40,423 nt of DNA. Origin: Deltaproteobacteria bacterium (GTDB lineage Bacteria; Desulfobacterota; DSM-4660; Desulfatiglandales; HGW-15). Made by a program: the position numbers and the translations under genes. The stretch is from the NCBI GenBank assembly GCA_016930835.1, contig JAFGGA010000015.1, positions 1 to 40,423 of the forward strand. Direction: 5' to 3'. Positions 9,145 to 16,462 of the stretch are shown here, piece after piece. The notes beneath the pieces were generated by a model, which was given only the letters and a program-made list of their open reading frames with translations, did no database searches and had not been told where the DNA came from. Within the stretch, counting starts at the first letter, position 1; every line of letters starts with the position of its first letter.

Positions 9145-9567
9145 ATGTTGGACTTTGAACCCAGGATACTAGCTTATTGCTGCCAGTACTGAGCATATTC
9201 CGCCGCGGACCTGGCAGGTTCCATGAGGCTTTCATATCCAAGCAATATCAAAATTATTCAGGTCCCCTGTACCGGGCGGGTGGACATTATTCACCTGCTT
9301 AAAGCCATTGAAGACGGGGCCGACGGAGTATATGTAGCCGGATGCCTTGAAGGTGAGTGCCATTACCTGACCGGGAACCTCAAGGCCCGAAAACGGGTCA
9401 ATCATGTTAAAAAAATTTTAATGGATCTAGGCATAGAGCCTGAACGCGTGGAGATGTACAACCTTTCTGCGGGTGAAGGTCCTCGATTTGCTGAAATAGC
9501 CAGGGAGATGTATGAAAGAATCAAGGGATTGGGACCCAGCCCGGTAAAAATGAAAAATGCCGCATAA
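9145..9567 (+). CDS. mvhD: MvhD-type electron-transfer subunit, selenoprotein (UGA at 9190-9192)
   Basis: A 140-residue protein if the in-frame TGA at codon 16 is read as selenocysteine. The start at 9145 is chosen because AAAGGAG lies six bases before it and the reading AYCC-Q-Y-U-A-Y followed by SAADLAGSMRL matches the MvhD N-terminus, where the U position is normally Cys in a Cys-rich iron-sulfur motif. Further family marks are VPCTGRVD and GCLEGECHY. MvhD passes electrons between HdrA and a partner enzyme through a [2Fe-2S] cluster; here the neighbours suggest MetVF as partner. A gene finder that ignores Sec would start at the ATG at 9223 and lose the first 26 residues with the cluster ligands. 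Operon B has a paralog with the same Sec at the same codon. Confidence 0.92.
9190..9222 (+). promoter_or_regulatory. Sec codon and SECIS-like hairpin in mvhD (operon A)
   Basis: The UGA at 9190-9192 is followed 14 bases later by GGACCU-GGC-AGGUUCC (9207-9222), a six-pair stem with one bulged U and a short G-starting loop. The loop sits about 24 bases after the first base of the UGA, in the range of bacterial SECIS elements, which sit inside the coding region. The same 26-base stretch recurs unchanged in the second mvhD. Confidence 0.75.
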
Positions 9568-9579
9568 AAGAGGTGAATC

Positions 9580-10248
9580 ATGATAGTTGCAAATCCAAAG
9601 CCGATCAGTGAGATACTGGACATGATCAAGGATCTAAAAAAGATCCTTATTCTCGGATGTAAAGGTTGTGTTACGGTATGTAATGTCGGTGGCGCCAAGG
9701 AAGTCGGAATCCTTGCATCCACACTGAAGATCGCCCGAATAAAAGGGGGAAACCCTGTAGATATTACGGAAAGGACCTTGGAAAGGCAGTGCGATCCTGA
9801 ATACATCGCCCAAGTAAAAGATATCGTCCATGACTTTGACGGGGTCATTTCCATGGCCTGTGGTGTGGGTCCCCAATTCCTATCAGAGGCATATCCCAAA
9901 CAGCGTTTTTTTCCGGCTGTTGATACTACCTTTTTTGGAGGTGCCGTACAACACGGGATATGGGCTGAACGTTGCGCGGGTTGCGGTACTTGCATTATCC
10001 ACTACTTCGATGGTATGTGTCCCATCGCAAGATGCTCCAAAAGCCTTATGAATGGTCCCTGCGGCGGCTCGGCAGGTGGAAAATGTGAAATTTCCAAGGA
10101 TGTGGATTGCATCTGGGACATGATTGTTCGGAAAAAAATGGAACAAGGACGCCTCGATGATCTGGTTAGATTCAAACCTTCAAAAGATTGGCGAACCGCA
10201 AGAGATGGGGGCCCACGTCGGAGCATAAGGGAGGAATTAGTCATATGA
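9580..10248 (+). CDS. metV: MetV, methylenetetrahydrofolate reductase accessory subunit
   Basis: A 222-residue protein of the family annotated as methylenetetrahydrofolate reductase C-terminal-domain protein, known as MetV in acetogens such as Moorella, where it forms a complex with MetF. Cysteine motifs that fit metal or iron-sulfur binding are visible: GCKGCVTVC near residue 26, CAGCGTC near residue 132, then CPIARC and NGPCGGS. The ATG at 9580 is preceded by AGAGGTGAATC. The stop codon overlaps the metF start in an ATGA, a sign of translational coupling and of a fixed MetV:MetF ratio. The likely role is to connect MetF to MvhD/HdrA. A paralog lies at 21350-22018. Confidence 0.88.
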   Translation: MIVANPKPISEILDMIKDLKKILILGCKGCVTVCNVGGAKEVGILASTLKIARIKGGNPVDITERTLERQCDPEYIAQVKDIVHDFDGVISMACGVGPQFLSEAYPKQRFFPAVDTTFFGGAVQHGIWAERCAGCGTCIIHYFDGMCPIARCSKSLMNGPCGGSAGGKCEISKDVDCIWDMIVRKKMEQGRLDDLVRFKPSKDWRTARDGGPRRSIREELVI

Positions 10249-11177
10249 GCGATTTGAGATCCGGGAGTAACCTTGAAAAAGTCCTGAAAGCCGGCCATTT
10301 TGCATTTACGGGGGAATGCGGACCTCCAAAAGGCGCAAATCTTGAACACCTGAAAGAAAAATTCATGCCCCTTAAAGATATAGTTGATGCGGTTAACATT
10401 ACGGACAATCAGACAGCCGTTGTCCGCATGTCCAGTTGGGCGGCCTCAACCATTCTGATTCAGAACGGTCTGGAGCCGAATTTTCAGATGGTCTGCAGGG
10501 ATCGAAACCGTCTGGCCATTCAAAGCGATATCTTGGGTGTTTATGCCATGGGGGTGCGGAATATGCTTTGTCTTTCAGGTGACCATCAAAGCTTTGGAAA
10601 TCATCCCCAGGCCAAAAACGTCTATGACATCGATTCCATGCAACTAATCGCGTTGGTCAAAAAGATGCGGGATGAAGGAAAATTTATGAATGATGAGGAG
10701 ATTGACGGCCCGCCCAGGCTTTTCATCGGTGCAGCTTCCAATCCCTTTGCTGATCCTTTTGAGTTCAGGGTTTACCGGTTGGCCATGAAGATCGCGGCGG
10801 GTGCCGATTTTATTCAAACACAATGTATCTACAACATGAAAAAATTTCGTGAATTCATGAAAATGGCCGTGGATATGGGATTACATGAAAAATGCCACAT
10901 TCTCGCCGGTGTCACGCCCATGAAGAGCGTTGGTATGGCGCAATATATGGCCAAATCCGTTCCCGGTATGGATGTCCCCGAAGCCCTGATTCAGAGACTA
11001 CGTGATGCAGGGAAAGGAAAGGTCGCCGAAGAAGGCATCAAATTCGCCATTGAACAAATCGAAGAATTTAAGGAGATGGAAGGCGTGGCAGGCGTCCACC
11101 TCATGGCGATTGAATGGGAGCATCGCGTACCCGAGATCGCCGAGAGGGCTGGAATGCTGCCGAGGCCGAAGATCTGA
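10245..11177 (+). CDS. metF: Methylenetetrahydrofolate reductase MetF
   Basis: A 310-residue TIM-barrel flavoprotein that interconverts 5,10-methylene- and 5-methyl-tetrahydrofolate, in the methyl branch of the Wood-Ljungdahl pathway. Visible family marks are TGECGPPKGA near the N-terminus (the Glu is the usual catalytic position), DAVNITDNQTAVVRMS, CRDRNRLAIQSD, LCLSGDHQSFGNHPQA, GAASNPFADP, and FIQTQCIYN. An open frame extends upstream to 10188, but the ATG at 10245 is chosen because GGGAGG precedes it and it overlaps the metV stop in ATGA. In type III enzymes of this kind electrons come through MetV rather than directly from NAD(P)H. In a sulfate reducer that oxidises acetyl-CoA the reaction may run in the methyl-oxidising direction. 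Confidence 0.93.
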   Translation: MSDLRSGSNLEKVLKAGHFAFTGECGPPKGANLEHLKEKFMPLKDIVDAVNITDNQTAVVRMSSWAASTILIQNGLEPNFQMVCRDRNRLAIQSDILGVYAMGVRNMLCLSGDHQSFGNHPQAKNVYDIDSMQLIALVKKMRDEGKFMNDEEIDGPPRLFIGAASNPFADPFEFRVYRLAMKIAAGADFIQTQCIYNMKKFREFMKMAVDMGLHEKCHILAGVTPMKSVGMAQYMAKSVPGMDVPEALIQRLRDAGKGKVAEEGIKFAIEQIEEFKEMEGVAGVHLMAIEWEHRVPEIAERAGMLPRPKI

Positions 11178-11292
11178 AAGGAATAAAAGACATTATTGAT
11201 ATTGTATCTTGAATGTGCAAACTTGCCATATTTCGATGGTGCGATCAGCCATCAGCACCCAATCGTCAGTTATAGCTCTTTAGGTAGTGTAC

Positions 11293-11441
11293 ATCCAGAA
11301 ATACCCCAAATCCTCTCCCCCTTGATGGGGGAAGGGCGAGAGCCTGTCCCGTATTTGATACGGGAGTGGGGGTGAAAAAGCCAGGAATGTTAAAGAACAC
11401 CACGGTTTTCCCCCTCCCGTGTGGAGAGGAGGGATGAATGG
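11293..11441. repeat. C-rich palindromic dispersed repeat
   Basis: This fills most of the 284-base gap 11178-11461. It starts with ATCCAGAAATACCCC, holds CTCTCCCCCTTGATGGGGG palindromes and the 17-base hairpin CCCGTATTTGATACGGG (11348-11364), and ends with GGAGGGATGAATGG. A related copy lies at 23400-23611 with the same left phrase and a similar right end. No gene is seen in the gap. Confidence 0.7.
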
Positions 11442-11461
11442 ATAGGCCCAGCTAGATTCAA

Positions 11462-11722
11462 ATGATTATCACAACCCAAAATGGAAAATCCTTTGATACA
11501 CAAAAGGATTTAACAGCCCCGGAGCGTCATGTCCTCCAGAAGTTGTTTTTGTGGCAATCCATGGCCTCAAGCCTCCAGCAATTCAAAGAAAAAACAAACG
11601 AGGCATTCAATAAAGGATGGAATAACTCCGGAAGAATATACCAAAGTCCCGCCTTAAAGACGATTGTGCATGATCTGGAAACAAAAGTAATAGCCCGGTT
11701 GGCGGAGAGCCATGTCGAGTAA
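11462..11722 (+). CDS. Small conserved-looking hypothetical protein
   Basis: An 86-residue soluble protein without signal peptide, membrane segment or cysteines. It contains a charged helical middle (FKEKTNEAFNKGWNN, about 37-51) and the phrase APERHVLQKLF. I have no functional assignment. No strong ribosome binding site precedes the ATG (CTAGATTCAA), which lowers confidence in the start. It stands alone between operon A and the Rossmann-type kinase, on the same strand, with about 180 bases to the next gene. The protein-like composition and absence of internal stops argue for a real gene. Confidence 0.55.
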   Translation: MIITTQNGKSFDTQKDLTAPERHVLQKLFLWQSMASSLQQFKEKTNEAFNKGWNNSGRIYQSPALKTIVHDLETKVIARLAESHVE

Positions 11723-11906
11723 TAAGCGGTTATTCGTTCAAATTGAGTTCTCATCACCCTTTCCCGTATTGAAAGCGGAATAAATATGATAAAAATGGGA
11801 ATAGGGAAATATAAAGGGTTTAAAAAACCTGGATCATGGGTTAATCTTCAACAATAATCAACAATTTTTCATTGATACATAAGTCTCAAACATTCCTTTC
11901 GAGATA

Positions 11907-13898
11907 TTGGTATTGAAACCCACACTCTTTAGATTCGAACCGGAGATAAATAAGGAATCCATTCAGATTGTCCGCGGTCGGCAATCCAAGGTGATTTTTA
12001 ATGCCGGTGTGATCGGTGGAGGCAATGCCTGCCTCAACCTGCTTAAACTCCTGGACGAAGACCGTTCGTCGCGATTGAAGATGCGGATAATTGGGGTTTC
12101 CGATATCAACCCTGATTCGCCGGGATATGTTTGCGCAAAAAAACTCAACCTATTCACCACCACCAACTTTAAAGAACTTTTTTCCCTTAAAGGACTTAAT
12201 CTAATCATCGAACTCACAGGGTCCTATGAGGTTCTGGATCAAATCATCCAATCAAAGCCGTCTAATCTCTCCGTAATCGACCATGTGGGCGCCAGGTTTC
12301 TTTGGGATCTGATTCAATTGGAGGTGGAAAAGGTAGAACTGGAAAAGGAATGGCATCGGTATTTGGAGGCCCTTCGGAAACAGACCAAGGTTATACCGGA
12401 CTCCCTACCCTATCGTATTATGGTGATCAATATGGACAAGACGGTTGAGACCGTCAACCAAACCTTCCTGAACGCCTTTAACCTAACCGAGAGCATGGTC
12501 CTGGGCAAACATTGTTACGAGTTAAAATATGGGATTGACCGACCGTGCATGCGATCGGAAAACAATCGATGCTATATAGACGACAACCTGGCTGAAATAA
12601 AGGAAAAAGGGATTTTCAGTACCTATGAGGAATATCCTTCGAAGAGCGGAAAAAGCCGATGCGAAGTGATTACCATGGCCCCCATATTTGATGATGATGG
12701 AGAAATTGTCCAGATCTTGGAGGCTTCAAGGGATGTAACTGACAGGATTGAACTGGAAAGAGAGGCTGAAAAATCCAATACCTTTCTCCAGAATGTGATT
12801 CAGAGTACGGTGGATGGAATCGTGGTAGTGGATACAAAGGGAAATGTCCTCATCTATAACAAAGGCATGGAACGTTTAACCGGATTTCCTGCTAATGAAA
12901 TTATTAATAAAAGGCATTTGAGTACCTTTTATGATATTGAGACCGCCAGGGCAAATATGGAAAAGATGCGGAGCGACAAGTACGGCCCTCCAGGGAAGTT
13001 GAATCCCACCAGCATGACCATCAAGACAAGGTATGGGGAGGAGATTCCGGTCACCTTATCAGCATCCATCATCACCATCGAAGGAAAAGAGATCGGGAGC
13101 GTGGGCGTATTCACGGATATGAGGGAAATACTCGAAATGCGTAGAAATCTGGAAGAGGCCCATCTGCAGTTGGTGCAATCTGAAAAAATCGCATCGGTCG
13201 GTAGGATGGCCGCTGGAGTCGCGCATGAAATCAACAACCCCCTCTCCGGGATCATGATCTACGCGGAGTTATTAAAGGAAAACTTAAAGGATAATCTCCA
13301 ACATCTCAAAGATGTTCAAGAGATCATCACCCAAACATTACGCTGCAAAAAAATCGTTTCCGACCTGTTGGAATTCAGCCGTCAATCGGTTGGAAAAGTA
13401 TCATCCTTCAGTGTTGAAGAATTGATCAACAAGTCCCTGAATCTGTTTGTCAATCAAGCCTTATTCCAGGACATCCAAGTACAGCAGCTTATCGAGGAAG
13501 GTATGCCTCATATGGTAGGTGATCCGGGACAGCTTCAACAGGTCCTGACAAATCTCTTGTTAAATGCGGCCGATGCCATGCATGGTAAGGGCCGCTTAAA
13601 CATTGACGCAACATTCGATCACGCCAGGGAATATTTCATCATTAAGGTATCCGATACAGGTCCCGGCATTCCAAAGGACCTTCATGATAAGATCTTTGAC
13701 ATCTTTTTCACGACCAAACCGGTTGGAAAGGGGACCGGCCTCGGATTGAGTATCACGAAAAATATAATCCAATTGCATGGCGGAAATATCATGGTGGATT
13801 CCGCACCGGGTAAGGGAACCTCCTTCATTATAGAGCTCCCGCTCGGTTTTGTGGATCAGCCTCAAGATGAACCTGTTTTTATCGGATTGGATGAATAA
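11907..13898 (+). CDS. Histidine kinase with N-terminal Rossmann (NAD-binding-like) sensor domain and two PAS domains
   Basis: A 663-residue soluble kinase. Residues about 30-140 form a dehydrogenase-like Rossmann unit with the glycine motif NAGVIGGGNAC, an acidic strand end (GVSDINPDSPG) and LIIELTGSYEVL, resembling homoserine/aspartate-dehydrogenase NAD-binding domains. Two PAS-like regions follow (about 160-285 and 290-420), the first with a Cys cluster (HCYELKYGIDRPCM, then RCYID). The kinase core has His440 in AGVAHEINNP and an ATPase with SDTGPGIP and GTGLGLSI. The start is uncertain: TTG at 11907, or TTG at 11913. The stop overlaps the next start (TAATG), so it is probably coupled with the receiver-kinase that follows. 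A sensor of NAD(H) or another dinucleotide is a reasonable guess. A similar N-terminus occurs in the kinase at 26590. Confidence 0.85.
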   Translation: MVLKPTLFRFEPEINKESIQIVRGRQSKVIFNAGVIGGGNACLNLLKLLDEDRSSRLKMRIIGVSDINPDSPGYVCAKKLNLFTTTNFKELFSLKGLNLIIELTGSYEVLDQIIQSKPSNLSVIDHVGARFLWDLIQLEVEKVELEKEWHRYLEALRKQTKVIPDSLPYRIMVINMDKTVETVNQTFLNAFNLTESMVLGKHCYELKYGIDRPCMRSENNRCYIDDNLAEIKEKGIFSTYEEYPSKSGKSRCEVITMAPIFDDDGEIVQILEASRDVTDRIELEREAEKSNTFLQNVIQSTVDGIVVVDTKGNVLIYNKGMERLTGFPANEIINKRHLSTFYDIETARANMEKMRSDKYGPPGKLNPTSMTIKTRYGEEIPVTLSASIITIEGKEIGSVGVFTDMREILEMRRNLEEAHLQLVQSEKIASVGRMAAGVAHEINNPLSGIMIYAELLKENLKDNLQHLKDVQEIITQTLRCKKIVSDLLEFSRQSVGKVSSFSVEELINKSLNLFVNQALFQDIQVQQLIEEGMPHMVGDPGQLQQVLTNLLLNAADAMHGKGRLNIDATFDHAREYFIIKVSDTGPGIPKDLHDKIFDIFFTTKPVGKGTGLGLSITKNIIQLHGGNIMVDSAPGKGTSFIIELPLGFVDQPQDEPVFIGLDE

Positions 13899-15367
13899 TG
13901 GAAGAAACAATCAAGATCTTGGTGGTGGACGATGAAAAAGTCATCCGGGACGGATGCCATCGTGTCTTAAACGGAAAAGGATATCAGGTCTTGACCGCGG
14001 AAAACGGTAAAATCGCCTTGGACATCCTTATCAAGGATCACATTGACATCATTTTATTGGATCTGAAAATGCCCGTTATGAGCGGCGAAGAAGTGCTGGA
14101 AAGGACATCATCTCAATACCCAGAGATTCCCGTCATTATAATTACGGGGCACGGAACCATTGATACGGCCGTGGAATGCATGAAAAAAGGGGCTTACGAT
14201 TTTATCACCAAGCCCTTTCAGTTTGACCCGTTTTTACTGACCATTAATCGAGCGGCTGAAAAGCGGAAACTTGAACAAAAGGCAAAAAACCTTCAAGATG
14301 AAAACGTGAAAAACCTTTATGACCTGTATCTTGAGAAGAGCCGATTGAGGACCATCATCAACTGCATGGCCAACGGTGTCATGGTCAACAACCGCAACAT
14401 GGAGGTGGTGCTCCACAACCCCGCATTGATGAAACTCTTGGAGATATCCGAGCAGAAAGAAAACCCCTTACCCCTGAATAAAATCATTCGAAATGAATCG
14501 CTTGTTTCCACACTTGATAAGATACAATCCGGCAAGACCTCTGAAGGAGAATTCATCTCCCAGGAGATCAAGGCGATGAAGAAGACCCTCCGCGCCATTT
14601 CCGCTCCGGCCCTTGGACCCGATAATCAGGTGGTGGGAACGGTTACGGTTCTTGAAGACATCACTCCCTTCAAGCAACTGGATGAAATGAAGTCCGATTT
14701 TGTGAATATGGTCGCCCATGAACTCCGAAGCCCCCTGGCCGCTATCAGACAACAGAACAGCGTCATTCTTGAAGGATTGGCCGGTCCACTTCAGGAAAAA
14801 CAAAAAGCGCTTTTAGATAGAGTTATCCAAAAAATCGATACCTTACTAGATTTAATTAACGATCTTCTTGATATTGCCACCATTGAAGCTGGCAAGACTG
14901 TTCAGCGCCAGATCCCTTTGGACGTCTCTCAGATTATGGAAAACATGGTGGCACTCATGTCGGCCAAGGCCCAAGAAAAAGATATTCAATTAGCCTGTTC
15001 CTGTCAAAACATGAAAACCATTTTTGCAGACCCTAAAGGTATTGAGGAAGTGTTTTCCAACCTTATCACCAATGCCATCAACTATTCTCCAAGCCATGGC
15101 AAGGTTGAAGTAACGGCAGAGGGATTAAATGAATACATGGAAATCAAGGTTATGGATACGGGATTCGGGATACCACCCGATGAACTCCCGAAGATATTTG
15201 ATAAATTCTATCGTGTTAAACACCCCCAAACCCGTCAGGTCATGGGAACCGGCCTGGGACTCGCCATTGTGAAGGGTATTGTAGAGGCCCATAACGGGAC
15301 GATTGAGGTGGAGAGCACCCCCGATCAAGGTACAACCTTTAAGATCTTGCTTCCCATAATAAAATAA
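13898..15367 (+). CDS. Response-regulator/histidine-kinase hybrid (receiver first)
   Basis: A 489-residue protein whose N-terminal receiver domain (about 5-120) has the acidic pair in VVDDEKV, Asp55 in ILLDLKMPVMSG, Thr in ITGHG and Lys in TKPF. A coiled linker and a PAS-like domain (about 150-255) precede a kinase core with His274 in NMVAHELRSP and an ATPase domain with N box NLITNAINYS, MDTGFGIPPDE and GTGLGLAIV. No DNA-binding domain is present. The one-base overlap with the preceding Rossmann-kinase suggests that this receiver takes its phosphate and that the pair forms a phosphorelay. It lies between the two hdr operons on the same strand. The downstream target is unknown. Confidence 0.88.
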   Translation: MEETIKILVVDDEKVIRDGCHRVLNGKGYQVLTAENGKIALDILIKDHIDIILLDLKMPVMSGEEVLERTSSQYPEIPVIIITGHGTIDTAVECMKKGAYDFITKPFQFDPFLLTINRAAEKRKLEQKAKNLQDENVKNLYDLYLEKSRLRTIINCMANGVMVNNRNMEVVLHNPALMKLLEISEQKENPLPLNKIIRNESLVSTLDKIQSGKTSEGEFISQEIKAMKKTLRAISAPALGPDNQVVGTVTVLEDITPFKQLDEMKSDFVNMVAHELRSPLAAIRQQNSVILEGLAGPLQEKQKALLDRVIQKIDTLLDLINDLLDIATIEAGKTVQRQIPLDVSQIMENMVALMSAKAQEKDIQLACSCQNMKTIFADPKGIEEVFSNLITNAINYSPSHGKVEVTAEGLNEYMEIKVMDTGFGIPPDELPKIFDKFYRVKHPQTRQVMGTGLGLAIVKGIVEAHNGTIEVESTPDQGTTFKILLPIIK

Positions 15368-15406
15368 TGTAAGTTTGAATATCCATTCACCTTGGAGGTC
15401 AATCCT

Positions 15407-16282
15407 ATGCAGCTCAATGATAAAATCCGATCCGGTCAATTTGTTGTGCTAGGGGAATTTGAACCACCCAAAGGGATCGATTTTGGCGGTTTTTTAAAAA
15501 ACGCTGACCTCGTCAAAGGCCGTTTAGATGCTGTTGTCGTACCGGAAATGGCCAATGGGGTATTAAAGGCCAGCTCATTGGGCGGATGTGCCTTCCTCCA
15601 ATCCCATGGGACCGAGACCGTGCTGCAAATATGCCACAGGGATCGGAACCGTCTGGCTTTACAGGCGGACATCTTGGCCGCATCGGCATTGGGTATATCC
15701 AACGTAATGGCCGTCCCCGGTGATGACATTCGTTTTGGAGACCATCCTCAGGCAAGGGCGGTGAACGATCTGAACCTGCTTGATCTTCTCCAACTGCTGA
15801 AAACCCTTCAGGAAGGTAAGGATATGGCAGGGATAGAGCTTGCCGGAAAACCGCAATTCTGTACTGGATCATTACTGAATACAGGGGCCAGCGGAGGGTT
15901 GCTGGACATGGAATTGGACAATCTGGATCAGATGATTCGGCTGGGTGTCCGGTTTGTGATTACGACACCTGTTTTTGATATTCACCGTTTTCAACAATTC
16001 ATCAAACGGATCAACACCCTCCAAGTGGCTGTGATCCCGACGATTCTTCTTTTAAAATCGGCCGGCATGGCGAGATATATTGATAGAAATATGAAACATA
16101 TCAACATCCCCCCGGAGACCATCAGGGAGATTCAAAAGGCCCCGGATAAGCCCAAAAAATGTATTCAAATAGCGGGTGAACTCATCAGACAATTAAAGGC
16201 TCTGGGAATGGCTGGTGTGATGATCTCTACCGTAGGCTGGGAAGATAAATTACCACAGGTCCTTTCAGAAGCGAAGTTATAA
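15407..16282 (+). CDS. MetF-like protein, third paralog, without MetV partner
   Basis: A 291-residue member of the methylenetetrahydrofolate-reductase fold, clearly diverged from the two metF genes here. The N-terminal LGEFEPPKG keeps the catalytic-type Glu, and ICHRDRNRLALQADI matches the flavin-site region. However, the SGDHQSFG of the true copies is replaced by PGDDIRFG, and FIQTQCIYN by FVITTPVFD. The ATG at 15407 is chosen over a TTG at 15392 because GGAGG lies nine bases before it. It is 39 bases after the receiver-kinase and about 180 before the Sec-hdrA, with no metV of its own. It may be a MetF with another partner, a regulatory folate-binding protein, or a MetF of changed substrate. 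Confidence 0.8.
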   Translation: MQLNDKIRSGQFVVLGEFEPPKGIDFGGFLKNADLVKGRLDAVVVPEMANGVLKASSLGGCAFLQSHGTETVLQICHRDRNRLALQADILAASALGISNVMAVPGDDIRFGDHPQARAVNDLNLLDLLQLLKTLQEGKDMAGIELAGKPQFCTGSLLNTGASGGLLDMELDNLDQMIRLGVRFVITTPVFDIHRFQQFIKRINTLQVAVIPTILLLKSAGMARYIDRNMKHINIPPETIREIQKAPDKPKKCIQIAGELIRQLKALGMAGVMISTVGWEDKLPQVLSEAKL

Positions 16283-16298
16283 GGAGCGTCGCCCGATG

Positions 16299-16385
16299 TG
16301 TGTGGTTTACGGTCTATGGTTTATGGTACAAGGTTCATGGCATAAGGCCTTATACCGTACAACGTAAACCCTATACCTTTCGCTT
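16299..16385. repeat. Imperfect inverted repeat upstream of Sec-hdrA
   Basis: The region has alternating GGTTTACGG, GGTTTATGG and GGTTCATGG phrases, then ATAAGGCCTTAT (a perfect 12-base palindrome) and a complementary arm with CGTAAACCCTATACC. It could fold into a long imperfect hairpin in the leader of operon B. No T-run follows. It could be a dispersed repeat or a leader structure. Confidence 0.4.
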
Positions 16386-16462
16386 ATAGCGAAAAGGCTG
16401 GCATATCGAAACCATTTCCCAATTTGAGGTTTAACGTCAATCCCCAAAAAAGGATCTCCGCA

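Noticed and set aside
10188-10244. Upstream start for metF adding 19 residues
   Set aside because: The ATG at 10245 has the ribosome binding site, overlaps the metV stop and fits the family N-terminus.
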